Shown: piece by piece, positions 1 to 8,829 of the stretch
Numbering within the stretch: position 1 is the first letter of the stretch
How the letters are laid out: the number at the start of each line of letters is the position of its first letter
Assembly: GCA_018141845.1 (NCBI GenBank)
Contig: CP073340.1
Location: 1,327,001 to 1,391,000, forward strand
Source of the DNA: Lachnospiraceae bacterium oral taxon 096
GTDB lineage: Bacteria > Bacillota > Clostridia > Lachnospirales > Lachnospiraceae
Direction of reading: 5' to 3'
DNA: 64,000 nt
Position numbers and translations under genes: made by a program
The notes under the pieces: model-generated
Seen by the model: only the letters and a program-made list of their open reading frames with translations
Told to the model about the DNA's origin: nothing
Databases searched by the model: none

Positions 1-2
1 TT

Positions 3-653
3 GCCGGAGTTTCTCATGATATCAGGACACCGCTTGCTGTTATTTTAGGCAATACACAAATGATTCCTAAAGAAAGTGATATGGATGAGATAAAAAGAAA
101 AGCTGAGATTATTGAAAGTCAAGGGCTACGCATCAGAGCATTGGTAGAGAATTTAAATATTACAAGTAAGCTTGATTTCGGTACAAAAAGATTTGAAAAA
201 AGTAAGATTTGTTTAAGTACACTAATCAGAAAGATTGTAAGTAATGCGATAAATTCACTTGATATTGATGCACAGTCTAAGTATGATTTTGAACTGAATA
301 TAGAGGATGAGTTGCAAAAATATGAAATTTCATTAAACGAAGAACTTTTTGAAAGAGCCGTTATAAATCTTTTAAACAATGCTTTTCGCCACAATCCTGA
401 CGGATGCCAAGTATATATAAATCTATATAAAGAAAATAAAAAAATGATTTTGGAGATAGGAGATAGCGGAAGCGGAGTACCGGCTGAAATTTTGCAAAGA
501 TTGAATCAAAGTTCATATGCCGAGAGCAAAAGCATTGGAAAACATGGACTTGGACTTAAGATAGTTAAGAAAGTAGTGGAGTTTCATAGATGGAAGGTGA
601 GATTTACTAATGGTGAGAATGCAGGATTTGTTTGCAGGATGGAAATAAAATAA
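3..653 (+). CDS. Sensor histidine kinase, C-terminal part (5' end outside window)
   Basis: The frame is open from the window edge, so only the catalytic half is seen. Read from base 3, it begins with the phospho-acceptor H-box (SHDIRTPLAVILG), then a DHp helix pair, an N-box (INLLNNAFRHNPDG), a G1 box (GDSGSGVP) and a G2 box (KHGLGLKIVKKVVEFH). This is the HisKA/HATPase_c layout of a membrane two-component kinase. The sensor domain and the response regulator lie upstream, so the signal is unknown. A hairpin follows the stop at once. Confidence 0.9.
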   Translation, partial: AGVSHDIRTPLAVILGNTQMIPKESDMDEIKRKAEIIESQGLRIRALVENLNITSKLDFGTKRFEKSKICLSTLIRKIVSNAINSLDIDAQSKYDFELNIEDELQKYEISLNEELFERAVINLLNNAFRHNPDGCQVYINLYKENKKMILEIGDSGSGVPAEILQRLNQSSYAESKSIGKHGLGLKIVKKVVEFHRWKVRFTNGENAGFVCRMEIK

Positions 654-674
654 GAGGGCAAGTACCCTCTTATT
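649..674. terminator. Bidirectional hairpin terminator between kinase and XRE gene
   Basis: A 10-bp perfect stem AATAAGAGGG/CCCTCTTATT with a 6-nt loop lies between two convergent genes. A-rich and T-rich flanks suit termination in both directions. Confidence 0.7.
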
Positions 675-867
675 CTTCTTCCCAGAATAATTCATCCAAA
701 GTCTTATCAAGTGTGTGGCAGATGGATAGGCAAAGACGAATTGTGGGATTGTAGTCTCCCTTTTCTATCGCATTTATTGTTTGACGGCTGACACCGACCA
801 GATCTGCAAGCTGCTGTTGGGAGAGGTCTTTGGCGGCTCTGGCGGATTTTAATTTAAGGTTTTTCAT
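670..867 (-). CDS. XRE-family helix-turn-helix regulator (65 aa)
   Basis: This is a single-domain Cro/CI-type HTH protein. The motif LSQQQLADLVGVSRQTINAIEKG spans the scaffold and recognition helices, and the ending TLDELFWEEE is typical of the short YozG-like subgroup. It lies 9 bp downstream of a small membrane protein on the same strand. Such HTH plus multi-TM pairs are common in Firmicutes. DNA binding is inferred from the family; its target is unknown. Confidence 0.88.
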   Translation of the reverse strand: MKNLKLKSARAAKDLSQQQLADLVGVSRQTINAIEKGDYNPTIRLCLSICHTLDKTLDELFWEEE

Positions 868-876
868 AGTTCCCCC

Positions 877-1395
877 TTATTCTTCCTCTTTTTTATATCT
901 GTCTATTACCAATTTTACCACCAAGTTTAGAATTAAAACAATAAAGGATATAGCCACAATAAGGTTGATACCTTCTCTAAATTGAAGTACTCCGTCCTTA
1001 AACAATGTGTGATCTACGATGGACCTGATCAGGTAGCCGCCATTTAACAAAAATATAAAGATGTAAGCGATAAATTGCTTTTTACAATTATTATTTTTAT
1101 AGATGTAATAAGCATCATGAAAAACAATATAGATGTTGAGTACAATACCTGATATAAAAAGTATGATAAGACTGATAAGTTCATTTGAAACGGGCAATGA
1201 GATCATATCTTTTGTGAATATATGTAAAATTGAAAGTATCATTACAGTGAAGTAAGCGTAAGTATAGCCTCGTCCTCTGACAGCCAACTGCCTTTCATCG
1301 TATCCTTTTTTTGACTCTTTTGAATTGAAAGTCAATACTCCAAATACACCTACAATAAATAAACCAATAAATAAACCAATCCTCAGATCTTCCAT
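877..1395 (-). CDS. Small multi-spanning membrane protein, unknown function
   Basis: About 172 aa with four likely membrane helices: near residues 4-21, a pair in the middle (YFTVMILSILHIFT and ISLIILFISGIVLNIYIVF), one near FIAYIFIFLLNGGYL and one near the C terminus (LIVAISFIVLILNLVV). The start at 1395 is chosen because GAAAGGAG lies 5 nt upstream; an upstream in-frame ATG lacks a site. It is co-directional with the XRE gene, so the two are probably one unit. No family function can be claimed. Confidence 0.75.
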   Translation of the reverse strand: MEDLRIGLFIGLFIVGVFGVLTFNSKESKKGYDERQLAVRGRGYTYAYFTVMILSILHIFTKDMISLPVSNELISLIILFISGIVLNIYIVFHDAYYIYKNNNCKKQFIAYIFIFLLNGGYLIRSIVDHTLFKDGVLQFREGINLIVAISFIVLILNLVVKLVIDRYKKEEE

Positions 1396-1560
1396 AAAAA
1401 CTCCTTTCAGACAAAATGTCATATATATATTACATCATCAATATAACTCTGTTATTCCATTATGTCAAGTATATTTTACTTTATGTAAGATCATATACTT
1501 GCTTAAAGTATTTAAAATTGATATAAATATAATGTATCAATATAGAAAGGATCTTTTCTT

Positions 1561-2391
1561 ATGAAGAAATTTAGATTTACTGCTTTAGCTGTCATAGGGT
1601 GTTTTGTTTTTTTCCTTTTTGGCAGAACTTTTTTTGCACAGGAGAAATTTTATAGTGGCAAATCTTATGGTGTATTTATCGGCATGGGTAAAGAAGAGGG
1701 GATGAAACTCAATAATTACGAAGTTCTTGTGCTTGAACCAAGTGAATTTGATAAAGATAATATCAAGAAATTGCATGAGAAGAATAAAAAGATATATGCC
1801 TATCTCAATATAGGATCTTTGGAAAACTATCGCCCATACTATGAGAAGTTTAAAGATAAAGTCTTGGGGAATTATGAGAACTGGGAAGATGAGTACTGGA
1901 TGGATGTGTCCAATAAGGAATGGCAAAATCTAGTTGTAGATGAACTTGGGAAAAATATCTCCTATAAAGGCTTTGACGGATTTTTTATAGATAACTGTGA
2001 TGTGTATTATCAGTTTCAGGATGAAAAGACATTTGACGGACTTTGTTCTATATTGAATGGACTTAGAAAATATCATCTTGATACGATCATCAATGGCGGA
2101 GATACATTTGTAAGCAAATGTATTGATGACAAAATGGCAAAGAAAATGTTTGATGGAATCAATCAGGAATGTGTATTTACAAGTATTGATTTTGAAAACA
2201 AAAAATATGGTGAAAAATCAGCCAAAGACTCTGAATATTTTATTCAATATTTAGATAAAGTAAAAAAAGATGCTATGGAAGTATTTTTAATTGAGTATGG
2301 AGCTGATGACATTCTTTCAAAAAAGATTGAAAAATATTGTAATGACAACGGATTTCATTGGTACAATGCAAGGAGTATGGAACTGAAATAG
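1561..2391 (+). CDS. Secreted GH114-like TIM-barrel protein (endo-alpha-1,4-polygalactosaminidase family)
   Basis: 276 aa. An N-terminal hydrophobic segment (about residues 8-22) ending near FFAQ looks like a signal peptide. The body has the GH114 pattern: YAYLNIGSLENYRPYY, WMDVSN, and GFDGFFIDNCDVYYQ with the acidic cluster at a barrel strand end. The family acts on galactosamine-containing polysaccharides, and many members are uncharacterised. AGAAAGGATC lies upstream of the ATG. It stands alone, so substrate is not inferable. Confidence 0.75.
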   Translation: MKKFRFTALAVIGCFVFFLFGRTFFAQEKFYSGKSYGVFIGMGKEEGMKLNNYEVLVLEPSEFDKDNIKKLHEKNKKIYAYLNIGSLENYRPYYEKFKDKVLGNYENWEDEYWMDVSNKEWQNLVVDELGKNISYKGFDGFFIDNCDVYYQFQDEKTFDGLCSILNGLRKYHLDTIINGGDTFVSKCIDDKMAKKMFDGINQECVFTSIDFENKKYGEKSAKDSEYFIQYLDKVKKDAMEVFLIEYGADDILSKKIEKYCNDNGFHWYNARSMELK

Positions 2392-2446
2392 AATGTTAAA
2401 AGCGGTTAGGTATATGGGTATATTGCCTAAAATTTAATTTTATATG

Positions 2447-2474
2447 TTGACTTTTTTGCAGAAAATGTTAGAAT
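2447..2474 (+). promoter_or_regulatory. Sigma-A-type promoter of the ABC importer
   Basis: TTGACT, a 16-nt spacer and TAGAAT lie 40 bp upstream of the binding-protein start. The hexamer overlaps an upstream in-frame ATG, which supports the downstream start at 2515. Confidence 0.65.
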
Positions 2475-2514
2475 GACAAAAAGTCAAGAGTTGATATTCA
2501 TAGAAGGGGGAATT

Positions 2515-3576
2515 ATGAAAAAGTTAGCAATATTGGTAGGACTTTGTATTACAGCAGTGAGTATGTCCGCCTGCAGTTCTCAAAAGAGAGTAGTCGGTTC
2601 CAAGGGGGATCAGTTCTCTGTGAAAAAGGATGTGGAGAAGGTCAGCAATGAGGCACAGTCCGGTGATAAAGCTTATGAGCCGTATACAATCACGCTAAAT
2701 CTTGAGCGGTCGGGTGCCGGTCAAAATATGGAGGAAACATTTACTTCTGCACCAAAAAGAGTAGTGGTAGACGGTGACCAGATGGTTGATTTCTTTCTGG
2801 ATCTTGGGCTTGAAGACAACATTGTCGGATATACAAGAGGAGCTTGTCTTGACACTGTAAATGATTTTCCTGCAAGAGACAAGCTGAACAAAATACTTCC
2901 TGACGGCCAGAATCTAAGCAAGGCATCAAAGGAGCAGATTCTTGCACTGAAACCTGACTTTATGATGGGGTGGGATTCCCTTTTCTCAGATACCAACTTC
3001 TCTGTAGACTGGTGCCTTAAGAATCATATTATTCCATATTTCCCATACTCATGTTCTGATAAGGCGACGATGGAGGATGTATATAAAGACTATGATACAT
3101 TGGGTCATATCTTTGGTGTCACAGACCTTGCGAATCAGAAAGTACAGGCTATGAAGGACACAGTTGAAGAGGTAAAAAAGACACTTGGTGACGATGTATA
3201 TAAAAAGCCGATATCTGTCTTTGTATATGATTCGGGTGAGGACGCACCTTTTACAGCTTGTCAGGGAATACCGGGAGATATGATCAAGCTTGCAGGCGGT
3301 CTTTCAATATTTAGTGATATAGATAAGGGCTGGGCTACACCTTCATGGGAAGAGGTTGTTGCAAGAGATCCAGATGTCATTCTTATACTTGACTATGATC
3401 ATGATACTGAGAAGAAGAAGCAGTTCCTTGAGACGAATAAGTTTACAAAGAACCTTCGTGCTGTAAAGGAAGGAAAAATCTACAGTGCTTGCTGTTCAGA
3501 TATGCAGGGTTCATCAGGCTCTGCAAATACTGTAAAGATAATGGCACAGCAGTTTTATCCTGATAAATTCAAATAA
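2515..3576 (+). CDS. ABC transporter substrate-binding lipoprotein (iron-chelate/cobalamin type)
   Basis: 353 aa from the ATG at 2515, which has AGAAGGGGG just upstream. A lipoprotein signal with lipobox SMSAC places it on the outer membrane face. The body has the helical-backbone periplasmic-binding fold of the FepB/BtuF group: KRVVVDGDQMVDFFLDLGLEDNIVGYTRG, then SKEQILALKPDFMMGWDS, and RDPDVILILDYD. The FecCD permease and FecE-type ATPase follow. The ligand (siderophore, haem or corrinoid) cannot be told; no riboswitch was found upstream. Confidence 0.88.
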   Translation: MKKLAILVGLCITAVSMSACSSQKRVVGSKGDQFSVKKDVEKVSNEAQSGDKAYEPYTITLNLERSGAGQNMEETFTSAPKRVVVDGDQMVDFFLDLGLEDNIVGYTRGACLDTVNDFPARDKLNKILPDGQNLSKASKEQILALKPDFMMGWDSLFSDTNFSVDWCLKNHIIPYFPYSCSDKATMEDVYKDYDTLGHIFGVTDLANQKVQAMKDTVEEVKKTLGDDVYKKPISVFVYDSGEDAPFTACQGIPGDMIKLAGGLSIFSDIDKGWATPSWEEVVARDPDVILILDYDHDTEKKKQFLETNKFTKNLRAVKEGKIYSACCSDMQGSSGSANTVKIMAQQFYPDKFK

Positions 3577-3590
3577 GTTTTAGATTAAGA

Positions 3591-3620
3591 GGGCTGCCAC
3601 TTTTGTGGCAGTCTTGTTTT
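3591..3620 (+). terminator. Attenuating hairpin between binding protein and permease
   Basis: GGCTGCCAC/GTGGCAGTC stem with a TTTT loop and a short TTGTTTT tract lies inside the operon. It would give partial termination, keeping binding-protein levels above permease levels. Confidence 0.6.
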
Positions 3621-3630
3621 AGGAGACAGT

Positions 3631-4707
3631 ATGAAAAAATTTAAAAGGCATTTGTTGCCACTTGAGTCAAACGGCACATACTTGTTTTTTATATTTATAA
3701 TGCTTGCTGTGTTGATTTTATCTATTGCGATATCTATTGTGTTTGGTAGCGTAGAGATCAAATTTGATGATGTTATCGGATTTTTGGCAAATAAAATCAG
3801 CGGTAAGCGAGTAGTAGCACCTACATGGGATAACAGTATGGAGTCAATTATTTGGGATATCCGTACGCCAAGAGTTTTGACTGCGTTTATTGTAGGAGCT
3901 GGACTTACACTCTGTGGTATTGTGATGCAGGCACTTACAAAGAATACTTTGGCAGATCCGTATGTCCTTGGCATTTCACAGGGTGCATCATCAGGTGCCG
4001 TGTTTATGATTATGTACGGATCAATGTTTTTTTACGGACAATATGGTACAGTGCTGGGTGCATTTATCGGTGCCGTTATCTCTATAGTAATTGCACTGCA
4101 AATAGCTAAAATCAGAAACAAGGTGACAGCAACGCAACTTATTCTTGCGGGTATTGCTGTGGCGGCAATGTTTGGAGCTTTGACCAATATAATGATTTAT
4201 TTACAAAGGACAGGATCGGATAAGGTAAAGACTGCACAGTATTGGATGATGGGTTCACTCAGTGGATCTACATGGGAAAGACTGGTCTATGTAGCGATTG
4301 TATTTGTTATATGTTTTATTGTGATTTATGCAATCAGAAAGATGCTCGATGCTATGCTTTTAGGTGATGATGTTGCACTTACACTTGGAGTCAACACAGG
4401 CAGACTGAAGTTCATTATGATTTTGGTAGCAACATTACTTACAGGGGCCATAGTGTCTATCAGTGGAGTCATTGGTTTTGTCGGACTTACGATTCCACAT
4501 ATCACAAGGTCTGTAGTGGGAAGTAAACATACCAGACTCATACCAGCGGCTACATTGGTGGGAGGCACGTTTTTAGTGTTGGCGGATGTGATTTCAAGGG
4601 TACTTATCTCTCCTGAGGAGTTACCAATCGGCGTTGTATCGGCATTCTTTGGTGCACCGTTTTTTCTTTATTTGATTAGAAAATCGAGAATGGGAGGAAA
4701 CGGCTGA
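3631..4707 (+). CDS. FecCD-family ABC permease
   Basis: 358 aa and strongly hydrophobic, with about ten membrane helices as in BtuC/FecD. Family signatures are RTPRVLTAFIVGAGLTLCGIVMQ near residue 80, LADPYVLGISQGASSGA near 108 and GFVGLTIPHITR near 288. It overlaps the ATPase start by one base (ATGA), showing translational coupling. It forms the membrane channel for the substrate captured by the upstream lipoprotein. Confidence 0.93.
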   Translation: MKKFKRHLLPLESNGTYLFFIFIMLAVLILSIAISIVFGSVEIKFDDVIGFLANKISGKRVVAPTWDNSMESIIWDIRTPRVLTAFIVGAGLTLCGIVMQALTKNTLADPYVLGISQGASSGAVFMIMYGSMFFYGQYGTVLGAFIGAVISIVIALQIAKIRNKVTATQLILAGIAVAAMFGALTNIMIYLQRTGSDKVKTAQYWMMGSLSGSTWERLVYVAIVFVICFIVIYAIRKMLDAMLLGDDVALTLGVNTGRLKFIMILVATLLTGAIVSISGVIGFVGLTIPHITRSVVGSKHTRLIPAATLVGGTFLVLADVISRVLISPEELPIGVVSAFFGAPFFLYLIRKSRMGGNG

Positions 4708-5474
4708 TGAAACTGGAAACAAGGGGGATTACCTATTCCATCGACGGAAAGATTATTATCGACGGCATTGATATAAGCGTAAAAGAGGGCGAGTTTGTAG
4801 GAATAGTCGGACCGAATGGTTGCGGCAAATCCACACTTTTAAAAAATATCTATAAGGTTTATACTCCGGACAGTGGTGTTGCATATATAGACGGCGAAGA
4901 GATTTTTAAAATGTCCAACAAAAAGACTGCAAAGAAAATGTCTGTCATGCAACAGGAAAATCTTGTCGATTTTGATATGACAGTATATGATATGGCAATG
5001 CTTGGACGATTTGCCTATCAGAAGATGTTTTCAGGGAACAGCGACGAGGACAGAGAGATTGTGCTTGAGTACCTTAAGGAGGTCGGTCTTGAAGGCTATG
5101 AAAAGAGACATTTTCTTTCACTTTCAGGCGGTGAAAAGCAAAGGACATTACTTGCAAGAGCCTTAAGTCAAAAAGCACCACTTATTATACTGGATGAGCC
5201 GACCAATCATCTGGACATCGGGTATCAGTATCAGATAATGAATATATTAAAACGACAAAAGCTCACTATGCTTTGCTGTGTCCATGATTTGAATATTGCG
5301 GCTACCTATTGTGACAGAATCATACTGATGAAAAAGAGAGAAGTATTCAAGGTTGGAACGCCAAGGGAGATGCTTACAAGTGAGAATATAAAAGAACTTT
5401 TTCACATCGACACTCAGGTAGTAGAAAATGAAAGGACGGGCAGTGTAAATATTATTTTTTTGCCTGAACTATAG
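4707..5474 (+). CDS. ABC transporter ATPase, FecE/BtuD type
   Basis: 255 aa with a Walker A GPNGCGKST (about residue 36), a Q-loop around MQQENLV, the signature LSGGEKQR (about 135), Walker B LIILDEPTNHLD and the H-switch CVHDLNIA. Length and motif order are standard. It is coupled to the permease by a 1-bp overlap, and a terminator follows. Confidence 0.93.
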   Translation: MKLETRGITYSIDGKIIIDGIDISVKEGEFVGIVGPNGCGKSTLLKNIYKVYTPDSGVAYIDGEEIFKMSNKKTAKKMSVMQQENLVDFDMTVYDMAMLGRFAYQKMFSGNSDEDREIVLEYLKEVGLEGYEKRHFLSLSGGEKQRTLLARALSQKAPLIILDEPTNHLDIGYQYQIMNILKRQKLTMLCCVHDLNIAATYCDRIILMKKREVFKVGTPREMLTSENIKELFHIDTQVVENERTGSVNIIFLPEL

Positions 5475-5504
5475 AGATAAGAAAAAGTTGTGAAATTCAA
5501 AATG

Positions 5505-5542
5505 CAAAAAAGTCCGAGAATATGCTATTTTCGGGCTTTTCC
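5505..5542 (+). terminator. Intrinsic terminator after the ABC importer
   Basis: AAAAGTCCGAGAATA pairs with TATTTTCGGGCTTTT around a 3-nt loop, ending in a T run. Confidence 0.75.
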
Positions 5543-5723
5543 TATGTATAAAATTTTGTTGGAACTATTTTGATGCAGAGGAAAAATAAGTAAAGTTATG
5601 AAACTATGCTTGTGCTTTCAGACAAAAAGAAGAAATTTATGAAGGAGTAGGATAATGTCAAAAGATGAGTATTTAATTACGGATGCACCTCTTAAGGCGT
5701 TGACTGTTTTTACAATGCCACTG

Positions 5724-5846
5724 ATTCTTGGTAGCTTTTGTGAACTACCCATAGTCTAAAGCCTATGGGCTTCCTGCTTCGCTGACCTCGCAACCTACTA
5801 TCTCCACAGGCGTTAATTCGGGCAGTCCCTGCCCTATTGTTTTTTC
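5724..5846 (-). ncRNA. Predicted reRNA (omega RNA) of TnpB copy 1
   Basis: In this family the guide RNA is made from the right end of the element and runs into flanking DNA. The noncoding stretch between the tnpB stop and the right end carries the terminal hairpin (CCCATAG/CTATGGG). The first 16-20 bases outside (5739 downward on the minus strand, AAAAGCTACCAAGAAT) would be the guide. It would match the intact MATE allele next to TTGAA. Exact ends are not determined; this is inference from family knowledge. Confidence 0.4.
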
Positions 5847-6950
5847 TTATACTACTTGTCTTAATCCTTCTGCCAATATATTTTTTGCCGCATTGATATC
5901 TCTATCGTGTTTTGTATTGCAGAAAGGACACATCCAATCTCTTACTTTTAGATCTTTTACATTTGTATTTTTATATCCACAACTAAAACATAGCTGGCTA
6001 CTTGCATAAAATGTATCTATCTTAATATAATTTCTACCATTCCATTTTGACTTATATTCCAGTTGTCTTGTCAGCTCATACCACGATACATCGCTTATAG
6101 TTTTCGCTAAATTATGATTTTTCACCATATTTTTTATCTGTAAGTTTTCCGAAACTATCACTTGGTTTTCGTTTATAATTTCGCTTGAAATCTTATGCAG
6201 ATAATCTTTTCTTGTATTCGCTATTTTCTCATGGCATAGTGCTATTTGTTTCCTTTTTTTCTGATAGTTCCTACTCCCCTTTGTTTTATTTGCTAATTGT
6301 CTTTGTAATCTTGTAAGCTTTTTCTCATATTTTTTAATTGTCTTCGGATTTTCATATTTCTTCCCATCTGATGTGATACATAAATCTTTTATTCCTAAAT
6401 CCAATCCTATTTGTCCATTTGTCTTTACAAGTGGACTATGTTCAGTTTCTACAAGAACAGACACATAGTACTTGCCGCTTGGTACCTTAGATATCGTTGC
6501 TGTTTTTATCCGACCTGAAAATTTTCTATGTAATTTTATTTTTACCCTTTTTAATTTTGGCAGCTTTATTCTTCCTCTATCAAAATCTACAGTTATATTC
6601 CCATTTGTAAAATTGGTTGTATATGATTTACGATTACTGTGCTTACTCTTAAACTTTGGATAACCTGCATGTTCTTTGAAAAACTTTTGATAAGCACTAT
6701 CCATATTATAAATTGCATTTGTTAAAGCAAATTTATCTACTTCTTTTAGCCATTCATAAGCTTTTTTCAGCTCTCTATTGCAATAATTATTACAATCTGT
6801 TTTACTGACAGACTTTTTTTCTTTTTCATAAGCATCTTTTCTGTACGCAAGGGTTTGATTATATACAAAACGACAACAGCCAAATGTCTTTGCTAACTGT
6901 ATTTCTTGCTCTTTGTTTGGATAAATCCGATATCTATATGCCTTTAACAT
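5847..6950 (-). CDS. tnpB: TnpB RNA-guided nuclease, copy 1
   Basis: 367 aa, full length for IS605-type TnpB. The RuvC triad is present: D184 in GLDLGIKDL, E268 in VSENLQIKNM and D351 in HDRDINAAKN. A four-cysteine zinc finger (CFSCGY and CPFCN) lies between the last two. The N-terminal part starts with the usual MLKAYRYRIYPNKEQEIQL. Known TnpBs are reRNA-guided DNA nucleases that cut next to a motif equal to the element's target site, here predicted TTGAA. It differs from copy 2 by one residue (Arg for His in SNRKSYTT). Confidence 0.92.
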   Translation of the reverse strand: MLKAYRYRIYPNKEQEIQLAKTFGCCRFVYNQTLAYRKDAYEKEKKSVSKTDCNNYCNRELKKAYEWLKEVDKFALTNAIYNMDSAYQKFFKEHAGYPKFKSKHSNRKSYTTNFTNGNITVDFDRGRIKLPKLKRVKIKLHRKFSGRIKTATISKVPSGKYYVSVLVETEHSPLVKTNGQIGLDLGIKDLCITSDGKKYENPKTIKKYEKKLTRLQRQLANKTKGSRNYQKKRKQIALCHEKIANTRKDYLHKISSEIINENQVIVSENLQIKNMVKNHNLAKTISDVSWYELTRQLEYKSKWNGRNYIKIDTFYASSQLCFSCGYKNTNVKDLKVRDWMCPFCNTKHDRDINAAKNILAEGLRQVV

Positions 6951-6967
6951 TAAGCTTACCCGCCTTT

Positions 6968-7372
6968 CTACCCTTGATTTTCTATATATTGCTTTAACAT
7001 TTCTTCAGAAACATTGCCTACGCTACAAGCAAAATATCCATCCGTCCAAAATGTATGTTCTTTCCAAAAATGATTCTTAAGATATTCTGTATGCTTTTTC
7101 CATATATGATATGTTGTATAGCTCTTAATTAGATTAACCACTTTACTTATGGATATTGTAGGCTCAGTTTCTATCATATAGTGTATATGGTCTTTGTCTG
7201 TTTCCATATATTTATGATTATATTACTCTTTGTGCATATCTCATAAGAAAATTGTTTTATATAATCTGATATTTCTTTTGATACTAAAAGCTTTTTTCTA
7301 TACTTACATACAAAAAATAATATGATACTGTAATAAATATTTGTGTCTATTCTTTGATTTCCATACTCCCAT
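6968..7372 (-). pseudogene. tnpA: IS200-type Y1 transposase tnpA, copy 1, frameshifted
   Basis: Compared with copy 2, this copy has one extra T in a T run (6 instead of 5, just before the codons for VCKYRKK) and lacks one A in an A run (just before METDKDHIHY). The middle third is therefore in another frame. The HUH motif (DKDHIHYMIE) and the catalytic tyrosine region (EEMLKQYIENQ) survive after the second lesion, but no single frame spans the gene. It is almost certainly inactive. Confidence 0.85.
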
Positions 7373-8829
7373 AACACTAGTTATTGTATCACAAATATCT
7401 ATTTTTTGCTACCTTAACCCACCATCTAAAGCTAGTGGGATTGCGGTAGCATTATTTCAACAAGTGTATAATATGGCTGATTCAATTATCGTCGGCCAGT
7501 TTGTTGGTTCTTCAGCACTTGCAGCAGTTGGTGCCTGTGCTGCACTGACAAATGTTTTTATTTGTGTGGCATTGGGGGCTGGTGTTGGTGCTGGTGTGCT
7601 GGTGAGCCGCTATTTTGGTGCCCAGAATTATGAAAAAATGAAAACCATTGTGTCAACATCACTGATTAGTTTTTTGATTTTAAGTCTATTCCTTGGTGCT
7701 TTTGGCTTTGGGTTTTCTCGTTTGATGATGAGCACATTGCAAACACCTGCCGATATATTGGATGAGGCCGTGCTGTATCTGCGAATCTATTTTGTGGGCT
7801 TTCCATTTCTGTTTATGTACAATATTCTCTCGACCATGTTTACTTCGATTGGTGAATCAAAAATCCCGTTGGTACTTTTGATTTTTTCATCTATCTTAAA
7901 TATTTTTATGGATCTTTGGATGGTCGCAGGTCTTGGGCTTGGTGTATTCGGTGCGGCCCTTGCCACTCTGATTGCACAGGGGATTTCTGCAATATTTTCG
8001 CTTTTGCTTTTCTTTTATCGGATGCGTCGATATCGGAGTCCATTTACTTGGTTTGATCGGTGTGCACTACATTCCATGCTCCAAATTGCGATACCGTCCG
8101 TTCTTCAGCAATCTACCGTGTCTGTTGGCATGATGATTGTACAGGCCGTTGTAAATCCCTTTGGCACACAGGCTCTCGCAGGTTATGCGGCGACGATGAG
8201 AGTGGAAAATGTTTTTTCACTCATTTTTGTATCGATTGGCAATGCAGTTTCACCATATGTGTCACAGAATCTTGGGGCAAATAAAAAACAACGCATCAGA
8301 AAAGGCTATCATGTGGCACTGGTGTTAGATATGGCTTTTGCAGTTCTTGCTTTTATAGTTATTGAGACACTCCATACCGTAATTTCTTCCCTGTTTCTCG
8401 GCAAAGACGGAACGGCTTTGGCCTATCAAGTATCGGGGGATTACATGAAATGGATCGGCTACTTTTTCGTTTTCATGGGAATCAAGATGACAACTGATGG
8501 AGTACTTCGTGGGCTCGGAATCATGCGACCATTTCTCTTTGCCAATATAGTTAACCTTGCAATTCGATTGTCTGTTGCTTTGATTTTTGCACCAAAGTGG
8601 GGCATTGCATTTGTCTGGCTTGCTGTGCCAGCTGGTTGGCTTGCAAACTTTTTGATTTCTTATGTGGTGCTAAGAAAATCATGGTCAAAGGATGGGATGT
8701 ACCAGTAAATCAGCAGACAAAAGTATTACAAAAATACTTGACCACAACAATTTATGGGGATATCTTTTATATAGCATTGAGTTAATTCTCAATGAATTTT
8801 ATATTTGTTTAAAAGAAGGAATTGATATT

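Larger units (their letters stand above)
5740..7455 (-). mobile_element. IS200/IS605-type element, copy 1 (inserted in the MATE gene)
   Basis: 1716 bp, encoding a broken tnpA and an intact tnpB on the minus strand. Limits were set by comparison with copy 2 and by exact restoration of the MATE frame. Read on the minus strand, the element begins ATAATGCTACC just 3' of TTGAA and ends TAGTTCAC. There are no terminal inverted repeats and no target duplication, as expected for single-strand Y1 transposition. Subterminal hairpins lie at both ends. It is nearly identical to copy 2, so one or both insertions are recent. Confidence 0.93.
5655..8708 (+). pseudogene. MATE-family efflux transporter split by an IS200/IS605 element
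   Basis: The 5' piece (5655-5739, RBS GAAGGAG) encodes MSKDEYLITDAPLKALTVF then TMPLILGSF. The 3' piece (7456-8708) resumes at FQQVYNMADSIIVGQFVG and runs through all remaining helices. Joining the two gives 1338 nt, exactly 446 codons in frame with no lost or duplicated base, and restores LGSFFQQVYNMADS. The gene was a normal ~445-aa Na+- or H+-coupled multidrug exporter. It is now interrupted after residue 28. A start within the element might express the 3' part, but it would lack the first helix. Confidence 0.9.

Noticed and set aside
2392..2514. Cobalamin riboswitch or Fur box before the ABC importer
   Set aside because: The 123-bp gap is too short and lacks the B12 box; no Fur palindrome was seen.
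7341..7455. N-terminal extension of the MATE 3' fragment inside the IS
   Set aside because: These codons are element DNA read in an accidental frame; the true gene resumes at 7456.
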